In this document: positions 7,853 to 15,793 of the stretch, piece by piece | Numbering within the stretch: the first letter of the stretch is position 1 | Layout: each line of letters starts with the position of its first letter | NCBI GenBank assembly: GCA_027489965.1 | Contig: JAIXZA010000162.1 | Location: 248,001-312,000 of the forward strand | Origin: Verrucomicrobiaceae bacterium | Lineage (GTDB): Bacteria > Verrucomicrobiota > Verrucomicrobiia > Verrucomicrobiales > Verrucomicrobiaceae | DNA: 64,000 nucleotides | Reading direction: 5' to 3' | Position numbers and translations under genes: made by a program | The notes under the pieces: model-generated | Told to the model about the DNA's origin: nothing | The model's input: only the letters and a program-made list of their open reading frames with translations | Database searches by the model: none

Positions 7853-8451
7853 ATGAGTTCACTGCCTGAAATCGATGATTTCTACACCACGTTCTTTGAT
7901 CGGTGGTACACCGATGATGATCGAGATCGGAAGCGATTTAAATTCACCCGCCCCGACATCATGAAACTCTACAAACCTGGAGTGTCAGTGAGTGAAATAT
8001 GCGCTCTAAACGATGAGTATCGAGATGAAGCTGAGCGCCGTGTATTGCGAATGTTTAGCAGCGCGAAGAGTGACTGGCCGACATTTTGCCCCTTTCTGAA
8101 CCAGCGAATGAAACCTGGATTCAATCATTCGATGATCACTACACCAGCGAAGCTGTTGCTGACTTGATTCAAAAATCTGATCCCGAGGATTTTGCCAACG
8201 ATGTTGTTGTTTCAGTCTGCCAGTTTGGAGCAGTGCTTGGTTTCGTTCTTCAGGGAATGCTGCCCCGGTTGGAATGGCTTTGGGACTGGCCTTATTGGGA
8301 GAGCAGTCTTTACGACCCCGAATCGGGCAGCGTCATTCCACCATTTCATTGGGCCATGAAGAAGTTCAGCGAATATGGAATAGACGACGGGTTTGCAGAG
8401 AAGCTCCACTGTTGCATCCACCTCCTCAACGATAAGCCCACATCTCCGTGA
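7853..8451 (+). pseudogene. Frameshifted hypothetical gene
   Basis: Two partly overlapping frames appear to be one gene. The first starts MSSLPEIDDFYTTFFDRW at 7853 (or from a GTG at 7808) and runs well to about SAKSDWPTF near 8090. The second continues in another frame as LADILPLSEPANETWIQSFDDHYT and ends at 8451 after HLLNDKPTSP. Loss of a single base in the C- and T-rich stretch around 8078-8095 would explain the shift. The combined product would be about 200 residues, acidic and rich in aromatics (LEWLWDWPYWESS), with no recognised domain. It may be a decayed gene or a sequencing error in a homopolymer. Confidence 0.6.
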
Positions 8452-8455
8452 AGTC

Positions 8456-8563
8456 GTGCCGGAGGCACAAAGGATAGTAGCCCGGGGTGAAGGGAGCGTA
8501 GCGACCGAGAACCCCGGGATAGTCAGACCTCAGACTTCTGATGCCTGCGCCCCAGCGGGGCGC
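8456..8563. repeat. REP-like block of three hairpins
   Basis: Three consecutive palindromes directly follow the stop codon at 8451: GTGCC-gga-GGCAC (8456-8468), CCCGGGGT (8481-8488) paired with ACCCCGGG (8511-8518), and GCGCCCC-agc-GGGGCGC (8547-8563). There is no ORF of interest in this stretch. It looks like a composite interspersed palindromic element of the kind common between genes in Verrucomicrobiota. Confidence 0.65.
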
Positions 8564-8599
8564 GAGAAGGAAACGGACACTTTTGCGGATGCCTAAATT

Positions 8600-8716
8600 C
8601 TCGTCCATCTTCACCGCATTACCCTTGCACGGCTTCAGGCTGCTGAGGTAGGCGACGACATTCCGCACCTCCCGCAGGGTGAGGATGCCGAGCGTGGGGG
8701 CCTCATGGAGACGCAT
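8600..8716 (-). pseudogene. 3' remnant of PVC-type dehydrogenase gene
   Basis: The minus strand encodes PTLGILTLREVRNVVAYLSSLKPCKGNAVKMDE, almost the same as the last 35 residues of the dehydrogenase at 11206-14499 (PMLGILTPREVRDVVAYLSSLKPSKSKTVKKD). DNA similarity also covers bases 8606-8714 against 11213-11320 and then stops. No start or upstream domain is present. This is a truncated paralogue or recombination scar, not a gene. Confidence 0.75.
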
Positions 8717-8791
8717 CAGCTATTTTTTTTCGCTCTCCGACATGATCGAGACCTTGCTCGACGTAACACTGACTCACCTATTTATTGCCTT

Positions 8792-9817
8792 ATGAATCCC
8801 TTGAATTCTTGTTCTGAGACTGGTGGCCTGTCTCGTCGCGATGCCGTGAAGGCCACGTTGGCGACACTCGGCCTATCCGCTGCCGCTTTTGAGCCCACAG
8901 CCCATGCGCAAGCAGCCACGCCGGACCCACGCCGAGGTGCCGTGAAACGATACGACATGCTGAAGTCGATCAACCTTTGGGCCTTCCCATACCCTCAACG
9001 CATGACTTTACGTGAATGCATGCAGCTTGCCAAAGACGCAGGCTTTGACGGGATTGAGCTGAATTACGATCTGGACAATGATTTGTCGCCGAAGCATGGC
9101 ACTCAGGATTACAAGGCCATCCGCAAGATGGCTGACGACATCGGCATTCAAATCAGTGGCTTGTGCTCATTCCTCTTTTGGCCCTACCCACTGACCAGCA
9201 ATGATCCTGCCAAGCGGGCCCAGGGGATGGAGCTGGCTGGCAAAATCGCCCAATGTGCGCATGACCTCGGTGTGGAAAATGTGCTCGTCGTGCCAGGGGC
9301 AGTCCACATCCCTTGGCGTGATGATCATGAACCGGTCGCGAACGATGTCTGCGATCAACGCGCTCGTGAAGCCGTGGGGCAGCTCGCCAAACAGGCGGAG
9401 AAACTGAAGGTCTGCCTCAACATCGAGAACATCTTTTTCAATGGCTACCTCATGACACCGATGGAGATGAACAGCTTTGTGGACAGCTTCCACAGCGAAC
9501 ATGTCCGCGTGCACTTCGATACGGGAAACATCTCCATGTTCCAGTTCCCGGAACATTGGGCCAAAGTGCTCGGCCAACGCACCAAGAACGTCCATCTCAA
9601 GGAGTTCACCAAGAAGGGCACCGACTTCTCTCTGGAGACCTTCCGCCCGCTGCTGGATGGCACCACGAACTGGCCGGCGGTGACGGATGCGCTGGCGGAC
9701 GTGGGTTACAAGGGCTTCCTGACTTTTGAATATTTCCATCCCTACACGCATTACCCTGAGGCGCTGATCTGGCAGACTTCTGACTCGATGGATCGTATCC
9801 TCGGCCGCAAAGCCTAA
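8792..9817 (+). CDS. Tat-exported xylose-isomerase-like TIM barrel protein (sugar phosphate isomerase/epimerase type)
   Basis: A 341-residue protein. The N-terminus has a twin-arginine signal (LSRRDAVKATLATLGLSAAAFEPTAHAQA). The mature part is an AP-endonuclease-2/xylose-isomerase-type TIM barrel: AKDAGFDGIELNY, LGVENVLVVPGAVH, CLNIENIFFN, VRVHFDTGNIS, NVHLKEF, GFLTFEYFHPY. The acidic and His residues at the strand ends would bind a divalent metal. Related proteins include hydroxypyruvate isomerase and sugar epimerases, but exported PVC/Bacteroidota homologues mostly lack assigned substrates. The ATG at 8792 puts the RR motif close to the N-terminus. Starting at 8705 would add a tail that overlaps the pseudogene remnant. 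It is likely co-transcribed with the next Tat protein 21 bases downstream. Confidence 0.87.
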   Translation: MNPLNSCSETGGLSRRDAVKATLATLGLSAAAFEPTAHAQAATPDPRRGAVKRYDMLKSINLWAFPYPQRMTLRECMQLAKDAGFDGIELNYDLDNDLSPKHGTQDYKAIRKMADDIGIQISGLCSFLFWPYPLTSNDPAKRAQGMELAGKIAQCAHDLGVENVLVVPGAVHIPWRDDHEPVANDVCDQRAREAVGQLAKQAEKLKVCLNIENIFFNGYLMTPMEMNSFVDSFHSEHVRVHFDTGNISMFQFPEHWAKVLGQRTKNVHLKEFTKKGTDFSLETFRPLLDGTTNWPAVTDALADVGYKGFLTFEYFHPYTHYPEALIWQTSDSMDRILGRKA

Positions 9818-9838
9818 CCTTCCAAATCAGCCACCCTC

Positions 9839-11191
9839 ATGAACCTCAGCCGCCGCCGATTTCTCGAAGCCTCTACCCTCGCGCTCAGTGCACCGCTGCT
9901 GGGCCAAGTGCCGGGCGAGCGACCGCACCAGGATGCTCAAGTGAAGGTGCTGAACCCACGCACCCGGGTGCCCGTGAGCATCATCATCGACGACTCCACC
10001 TGCTTGGTGAACCTGAACAAATTTGCCATCCCTCAGTTCGCGGCGGCGAATCCGGGCAAGTATGATCATTACCCCTGGAAAAGCTGGCCAGTCGAGATCC
10101 CGGACAGCTTTGTGCGCAAGTTTGGCGACTGGGCTGAAGAGAACGGGGTGAAGGGCAAGTACAGCGTCGTGCCCTATCCCGCCTGCGTGGGGCGACTCGA
10201 TCGTGAGATCCCCGGCTGGACGCAGCGAGAGTTGGCGGACAGCATCAAACTCGTGCGTGAGCGCATCATGCCGAACTGGGACATCCACCCGGAGATGGTC
10301 ACCCACACCCGCATCATCGACACGAAAACGGGACATCCCTTCACCGAGATCAGTCCGCGCTACATGGAGAACTGGAAATGGTGCGGCGGCCGCAGTGTGG
10401 ATGAGATCGCTGATTACATGAGCTACGGGCTCACCATCCTGAAAAACATTGGTCTGCCCTGTGAGGGCCTGACGACACCTGGTGGCTTCGGAAGTGATGC
10501 ACGCCCGCAGCTTGCGCAGGCCACATTTGAATCCTGCCGCAGCGTGTTTCAGACGGAGATCCCGCATTACTTCCGGGATCTCCATGCCAGTGGCGATCAA
10601 AGCGTGGCTCCCCTGGTGCAAAACGTGTCCGGCTTGGACAGCGATGATCCACGCTGCGTCGTGCATGTGCTCGGCTGCACGGGGGACTGGACTGGAGGCT
10701 GGGACTGCGTGACCCCCAAGGGAGCAGATGCCTTCATCACTGAAGATGGGAAGCGCGGGCGCATGGTGGAGGTCATCCAGCGTGGTGAGCCTGCCATCAT
10801 CGTTTGCCATTGGACGGGTATTTATTGGAACGGACTGGAGATCGGCTTTGAGATCTTTCGTGAGGTGGTGAAGCGGTTGCACGCCACCTTTGATCATCTG
10901 CATTGGATGAAGCTGAGCGAAATTTCGCGTTACTGGGCCGCGAAAGAACTCACGCGGATCGAAGTGAACGCCGACAAGCCAGAGGTCTCGTTCAAAGCAC
11001 CGTTCTCCTGCGAGGAGTTCACGGTCGAGTTACCCTTCAGCACAGGTCGTCCTACACTGAGCGGGCGCCCGCTGGACGAAGTCGCCACTCGTCTGCAACT
11101 GAAGCCTGACTCCTGGTGCCGAGAGCAGAACAAAACCCTCGTCTGCCTGAAGCTGAGCAAAGGAGTCAGCAAGCTCTCGGTCATCGTTTAG
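9839..11191 (+). CDS. Tat-exported deacetylase/glycoside-hydrolase-fold protein
   Basis: A 450-residue protein with an N-terminal twin-arginine signal (LSRRRFLEASTLALSAPLLG). The body starts VPVSIIIDDSTCLVN, which resembles the first DD motif of polysaccharide-deacetylase/glycoside-hydrolase (beta/alpha)7 barrels. Further stretches are GVKGKYSVVPYPACVG, IHPEMVTHTRIID, GLTTPGGFG and AIIVCHWTGIYWNG, consistent with a carbohydrate-active barrel. The last 90 residues look like a small beta-domain. The exact family is not recognised and the substrate is unknown. The gene lies 21 bases after the TIM-barrel gene, so both may act on the same extracytoplasmic sugar or glycoside. Confidence 0.72.
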   Translation: MNLSRRRFLEASTLALSAPLLGQVPGERPHQDAQVKVLNPRTRVPVSIIIDDSTCLVNLNKFAIPQFAAANPGKYDHYPWKSWPVEIPDSFVRKFGDWAEENGVKGKYSVVPYPACVGRLDREIPGWTQRELADSIKLVRERIMPNWDIHPEMVTHTRIIDTKTGHPFTEISPRYMENWKWCGGRSVDEIADYMSYGLTILKNIGLPCEGLTTPGGFGSDARPQLAQATFESCRSVFQTEIPHYFRDLHASGDQSVAPLVQNVSGLDSDDPRCVVHVLGCTGDWTGGWDCVTPKGADAFITEDGKRGRMVEVIQRGEPAIIVCHWTGIYWNGLEIGFEIFREVVKRLHATFDHLHWMKLSEISRYWAAKELTRIEVNADKPEVSFKAPFSCEEFTVELPFSTGRPTLSGRPLDEVATRLQLKPDSWCREQNKTLVCLKLSKGVSKLSVIV

Positions 11192-11205
11192 AAGCTGACT
11201 CAATG

Positions 11206-14200
11206 CTAATCCTTCTTCACCGTCTTGCTCTTCGAGGGCTTCAGGCTGCTGAGGTAGGCGACAACGTCCCGAACCTCGCGCGGGGTGAGGATGCCGAGCA
11301 TGGGGGGCATCATGGAGACGGGTGGGGTCTGCATGGTGATTTGGGCGCGGGGGAGTTTCTTCTCCGTGCTGTCGGCGAGGCGGAGAGTAACGGCGGTTTT
11401 GTCTTCTTTGAAAAGGGCTCCGGCGTGGTTACTGCCGTCCTTCATCGTGATAGAGACGAGGCCGTAGCCAGGGACAATCTTCGCCACGGGATTCACGAGT
11501 GACTCCAGCAACTCGGCCTTGGTGCGTTGGCCGCCGATGGTCTTTAAAATGGGGCCGACTTGGCTGCCTTCTTTGGCTTCGACAGTGTGGCAGGCGAGGC
11601 AGTTGGCACCAAGATGATTGGTGACGATTTCCTTGCCGTTGGTGGCATCGCCGCCTTCGATCAAATCATCGCGCGGGGCGGTGGTGCGGCTTTGCTGGTA
11701 GGTGGCGAGTCGCTCGGCGAGTGCGGGGAAAGCGGCGGAGGCTTCGAGGACATCGAGCTTCAGGCTGGGCTCTACCTTGCCGATAGCAAGACGCTGAAGC
11801 CAGGTATCCATCAGGGTGGCAGAAGTCTTGGTGTCGGAGCTGGCGAGCAGCTTCATGGCGGCTTGTTTCTCCTTTAAACTGCCCTGCTCCAAGACGCGTG
11901 AGGCTTCGGTGACGGCGCGGTCTTTTTGGTGAGCAAAGGTCTGCACGAGCGACTCCATGCGCAGCTCGGCGGGCGAGGTTTTAGCCGCGGTGAGTGTGAG
12001 TGTTTGGGCAAAGGCGGCATCGCTGGCGTGCTGCGCGGCCATGAGGCGGAGGGCTCCGACTCGCTGACTGGGCTTGGCTTTGGCATCGGCGATGATGCTG
12101 CGCAAAGCCGGAGCATCGACCTGGAGCGCGAGTTTCACCATGAGTTCGATTCCGGCGGCTTTTTGATCGGGATCGGTGAGCGCGAGAAGGTCGGCAACAC
12201 GCGGCTGAACGACGGCGGCGATGGCTGCGGCATCACGCGATTCGTATTTGCGGGCGACGCCGTCCACGAGGTCAAGTCGCGGTGGTTCGCTGTAGGCGAG
12301 CAGGGCGGTGAAGGCTTCACTTGAACCTGCGAGCGCGGCTTTGAGCAGGCGTTGAGTGTTTTCGATTTTACCAAGGCGGAGATTGGCATTGATGGCTCGT
12401 CGCGTGGTGACTTCGGAGGTGGCTTTGCCATCGAGCAAAGCAGCGAGCGCCGGAAGAGCTTCGGGGATGCCGATGTCGTCGTGGATGGCACGCGCGGCTT
12501 CATCGACAATGGCGCTGTCGGTATCCGCGAGCGCGGGCTGGATGAGTGGAGAATGCTGACGTGCCAGCGCGAGCACGGCGGCGAGACGGATGTTCCGCGT
12601 GCTGTCTGAAAGGCGTTTGGCGAGTGCTTCGGCTTTCAAAGAACCAGCCAAACCCGTGACGACAGCATGACGCAGCCAGGCATCGCCTGCATCCTGAGCG
12701 GCCATGGCCCAAAGAGCGTCTTCAGCACCTGCGAGCTGGAGTTTGCCAGCGGCGATGGCTGCGTAGAAGCGGACGCGTATGTTCTTCGATGCAATGAGAC
12801 TGGTGATGGCTTTGCGGCTGGCCTCGCTGGCTTTTGCGGGAGCATCGCCGAGCACTTTGAGGAGTTGCGTTTGGACTTCAGGATCGGTGTCTGCGAGGTG
12901 CGACTGAAGCTGTGAGTCATCGGTTTGCCCATGACGCAGGCCGATGCCGAGGCCCCAGATGGCGTGGAGTTTGGCGAGCCGTGGGGCTTTGCCATCGTCG
13001 AGAACTTCGGTGAAGACGGTCCATGCTTTGCGGGAAGCGAGTTCGAGCTGCGCAGCGAGACGCACGCGCTGATCGGCATGGGCGAGCAGGATTTGCAGTG
13101 CATCGGGCTCAGTCTTTTTGAAGCCGACACTGAGGAGCTTTTGCGTCTCGGCACGAGCGGGGTTCTTCGTCTCTTCATCGACACGCCAGATGGCACCTTT
13201 TTCATCCAGCGGATAACCGCCCACCCAGTCTGCCATGTAGAGCGCACCATCAGGGCCGAAGCTGAGACCGATGCCCATGATGCCAGCATTGATGACGCGT
13301 GGCCGGCTCATTTCAAAGGCGCTGCCTTTCGGCGTGATGGTGAAGGCTTCCATCTTCCCGGAGGGGAATTGATCGAGAATGAAATGGCCGTGCAGACGAG
13401 GTCCGAGTGCGGTGCCAGGCTCGTGAGCGAAGCCAGCGGGGCCGTTCGAGTAGTTCGCGAGCGGTGGGGTAATGAAGAGCGGGGTAGGCGCATTCGCCAG
13501 AATGCGGTCTGGAGCCTTCGCCCGCAGAATGGCGTCTGCGCCTACGGGAGCCTGCCAGATGCCTTCGCGCATCCAGCGGCTTTGTTCCTTCATGTATTGG
13601 TGGGAGCAGCGCCAGCCGGAGTCGCTCTGCTCGGTGATGAAAACGAAGCGCTCCTTTTCGCCGGGCATGTCGGCATCATTGTCCACGCCGAACATGTTGC
13701 CGAAGTCATCAAAGGCGATCTCCTGGATGTTGCGCAGGCCGTGGGCAAAGACTTCGAAGCCGCTGCCGTCGGGCTCGATGCGCATCACGGCGCCTTCGTG
13801 CGGGTAAAACCAATGTTTGCCTTCCTTGCTCGTCACATTCACGCCTTTGTCGCCAATGCTCCAATAGATGCGGCCATCGAGCCCGAGGCGCGGGCCGTGC
13901 ATGTCATGCCCGGCATAGGCGATGTGCATTCCGAAGCCATGCGCGACGACTTCGCGCACATCGGCGACGCCGTCATCGTCCGTGTCTTTGAGCCTCCAGA
14001 GATCCGGCGCGATGGTGGCATAGACCCAGCCGTCATGATACAGAATGCCCGCCGCGATGCCGGTGACTTCAGTGTTAAAACCTTCCGCGAAGACGGTCAT
14101 CTTGTCTGCGGTGCCATCGCCATCCGTGTCGCGGAGCTGGTAGATGCGCTCGCTGTGCACGGTGAGGTCTTTCCAGTCGATCGAGCCGTCTTTGTTATGG

Positions 14201-14499
14201 TCCTTCAGTCCGCCACGAGGCAGACGCAGCTTACCCGGAGCTAACTCGCGTTTCAGAAACGCCTGCTTCTCTTCCACACTCGTCAAACCCACATCATCTG
14301 CGATCCACATGGGATGCTCGCGAATGTCTAGATCGGCTACCTTGCGCCGAGTGGTCGCCGACACGTAAACGCGACCCTTTTCATCAACGGTGCAGGCAAC
14401 CGGATCAGGCACATTTAAGGCGCCAGACCAGCGATGAAGATTGACCTCAGCCGCAGAGGCCAAGGTCGATATAAGAAGACAGAGCGCAAAGGATCGCAT
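11206..14499 (-). CDS. PVC-type membrane-bound dehydrogenase: beta-propeller, HEAT repeats, cytochrome c
   Basis: A 1097-residue exported protein. The signal peptide is MRSFALCLLISTLASA. Residues 20-400 form a six-bladed propeller of the PVC dehydrogenase/sorbosone-dehydrogenase type (FAHGLRNIQEIAFDDFGNMFGVDNDAD, LSFGPDGALYMADWVGGYP). About residues 420-900 are alanine-rich HEAT-like repeats. The C-terminus is a heme-binding domain with CLACH (Cys967, Cys970, His971), followed by the family tail GILTPREVRDVVAYLSSLKPS. Such proteins are greatly expanded in Planctomycetota and Verrucomicrobiota and are thought to oxidise sugars or alcohols, passing electrons to the heme. The ATG at 14499 gives a clean signal peptide; the longer frame from 14631 does not. 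Its stop lies 15 bases from the convergent Tat protein gene. Confidence 0.9.
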   Translation of the reverse strand: MRSFALCLLISTLASAAEVNLHRWSGALNVPDPVACTVDEKGRVYVSATTRRKVADLDIREHPMWIADDVGLTSVEEKQAFLKRELAPGKLRLPRGGLKDHNKDGSIDWKDLTVHSERIYQLRDTDGDGTADKMTVFAEGFNTEVTGIAAGILYHDGWVYATIAPDLWRLKDTDDDGVADVREVVAHGFGMHIAYAGHDMHGPRLGLDGRIYWSIGDKGVNVTSKEGKHWFYPHEGAVMRIEPDGSGFEVFAHGLRNIQEIAFDDFGNMFGVDNDADMPGEKERFVFITEQSDSGWRCSHQYMKEQSRWMREGIWQAPVGADAILRAKAPDRILANAPTPLFITPPLANYSNGPAGFAHEPGTALGPRLHGHFILDQFPSGKMEAFTITPKGSAFEMSRPRVINAGIMGIGLSFGPDGALYMADWVGGYPLDEKGAIWRVDEETKNPARAETQKLLSVGFKKTEPDALQILLAHADQRVRLAAQLELASRKAWTVFTEVLDDGKAPRLAKLHAIWGLGIGLRHGQTDDSQLQSHLADTDPEVQTQLLKVLGDAPAKASEASRKAITSLIASKNIRVRFYAAIAAGKLQLAGAEDALWAMAAQDAGDAWLRHAVVTGLAGSLKAEALAKRLSDSTRNIRLAAVLALARQHSPLIQPALADTDSAIVDEAARAIHDDIGIPEALPALAALLDGKATSEVTTRRAINANLRLGKIENTQRLLKAALAGSSEAFTALLAYSEPPRLDLVDGVARKYESRDAAAIAAVVQPRVADLLALTDPDQKAAGIELMVKLALQVDAPALRSIIADAKAKPSQRVGALRLMAAQHASDAAFAQTLTLTAAKTSPAELRMESLVQTFAHQKDRAVTEASRVLEQGSLKEKQAAMKLLASSDTKTSATLMDTWLQRLAIGKVEPSLKLDVLEASAAFPALAERLATYQQSRTTAPRDDLIEGGDATNGKEIVTNHLGANCLACHTVEAKEGSQVGPILKTIGGQRTKAELLESLVNPVAKIVPGYGLVSITMKDGSNHAGALFKEDKTAVTLRLADSTEKKLPRAQITMQTPPVSMMPPMLGILTPREVRDVVAYLSSLKPSKSKTVKKD

Positions 14500-14623
14500 G
14501 GGGGGATTATCAAAATGGCGGGGCAACCAAAGATTGCCAGCTTTCATCGGGTTACGTATTTGCCAAGACAGCTTACGCAGCCAAAAAAGGTCAAATACCA
14601 CCATCAAAAATTTCAGACCTGAC

Positions 14624-15544
14624 TCAACCACGCGCTGCCAATGACAGCTCGATGATGCGGACGCAGAGTTCGGGGAACTCGATGCCGAGGGCTCTGGCGG
14701 CTTTGGGGAGGAGACTGCTGCTGGTCATGCCGGGGATGGTGTTGATCTCCAAGACATAGGGTGAGCCATCCGCGCGAAGCATGACATCAACGCGACCATA
14801 GACTTCCGTGCCGCAGCTCTTGAAAGCAGCCATGGCGGCGGCTTGGACTCTCTGGGTGGTTTCAGCATCGAGTTCCGCCGGGCAATGATAGAGCGTTTTA
14901 CCAGTGCCATTCATCCACGGGTATTTGTTGTTCATGTCGTAGAAGCCATCCACTGGCTCAATGTGGATGACGGGCAAAACTTGATCTCCGAGAATACCGA
15001 CGGTGAGTTCTTTGCCTTCGATGAATTCTTCGACCAAGGTCTCCGTGCCGTATTTTTTGGCCAGTTCGATGGCTTTCTGCCATTCTTCTTCTGTACGGCA
15101 GATGTTGACGCCGACGCTGGATCCTTCACGAGGGGGTTTGGAGACAAGAGGAATTGAAATGGCCAAAGGCTCGCTGCCGTCGAGTTTGTAGATTTGTGAA
15201 CGGGGTGTGGGAACACCTGCGGCGATGAATTTTTCTTTGCTTAGCGCTTTATCAAAAGCGATGCGGCTGGTGATGACGCCAGCGCCTGTGTAGCGGATGC
15301 CGCGTGCTTCCAGGATGGCTTGGATCTCGCCATCTTCACCAAAGGTGCCGTGAATGAGATTCATCGCGATGAAGACATCCTCAGGCAGGTCGAACTCGGG
15401 TCCGGTGACATCGACCTCGACGACATCTGCACCTACGGTGCGCAGTGCTTCAGCGACGCTTTCAGCCGTTTTGATGGAGACGTGGCGTTCGTTGCCAGGA
15501 CCGCCTTTGAGCAACGCGATTTTTTTTCCAGTGATGTCGAGCAT
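14624..15544 (-). CDS. ddl: D-alanine--D-alanine ligase
   Basis: A 306-residue ATP-grasp enzyme that joins two D-alanines for peptidoglycan precursors in the cytoplasm. Visible motifs: KIALLKGGPGNERHVSIKT at the N-terminus (first substrate loop), NLIHGTFGEDGEIQAILE, the YTGAGVITSRIAFDK stretch, SKPPREGSSVGV (lid loop), VEEFIEGKELTVGILG and the metal-binding YVLEINTIPGMTSSSLLPKAA. Length and motif order match Ddl. The ATG at 15544 is chosen because the 18 extra residues of the longer frame (from 15598) are not part of the family. It runs in the same direction as the PVC dehydrogenase gene, 124 bases upstream of its start. Confidence 0.95.
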   Translation of the reverse strand: MLDITGKKIALLKGGPGNERHVSIKTAESVAEALRTVGADVVEVDVTGPEFDLPEDVFIAMNLIHGTFGEDGEIQAILEARGIRYTGAGVITSRIAFDKALSKEKFIAAGVPTPRSQIYKLDGSEPLAISIPLVSKPPREGSSVGVNICRTEEEWQKAIELAKKYGTETLVEEFIEGKELTVGILGDQVLPVIHIEPVDGFYDMNNKYPWMNGTGKTLYHCPAELDAETTQRVQAAAMAAFKSCGTEVYGRVDVMLRADGSPYVLEINTIPGMTSSSLLPKAARALGIEFPELCVRIIELSLAARG

Positions 15545-15746
15545 GGTGGTGAGATATGGCGCGAATGCTGGGGAAGCGCAAAGGCTAGATGGCATCAATT
15601 TAATTGAGTGTCATACGCGGAAACAGCCGGTGCCATCAACAGAGCCATCGGATCATTCGTGATACCGCCAAAGGAGGAAACCATTTACCCCTTCTCAATA
15701 TTGATATGAAAAATTGACTGATGTCTCGAAATTAAGATTTAGCTTG

Positions 15747-15789
15747 TTGATATTATGGTAATTAGATTTTAAATTGCATTTTCTATAAT
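15747..15789 (+). promoter_or_regulatory. Putative AT-rich promoter of the MbnP-MbnH / copper oxidase operon
   Basis: The 250-bp gap after ddl is AT-rich. TTGATA (15747-15752) and TAAATT (15770-15775) are 17 bp apart, a plausible sigma-70-type promoter. A perfect TATAAT at 15784-15789 has no good -35. If that one is used, transcription would begin after the ATG at 15794 and translation would start at 15824. No operator was recognised. Confidence 0.45.
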
Positions 15790-15793
15790 TAAA

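Noticed and set aside
8705-8791. Longer start for the Tat-exported TIM barrel protein
   Set aside because: It would overlap the dehydrogenase remnant and place the twin-arginine motif about 43 residues from the N-terminus.
12925-14244. 439-residue plus-strand ORF antisense to the dehydrogenase
   Set aside because: The minus-strand protein has clear propeller and heme motifs; the antisense product has none.
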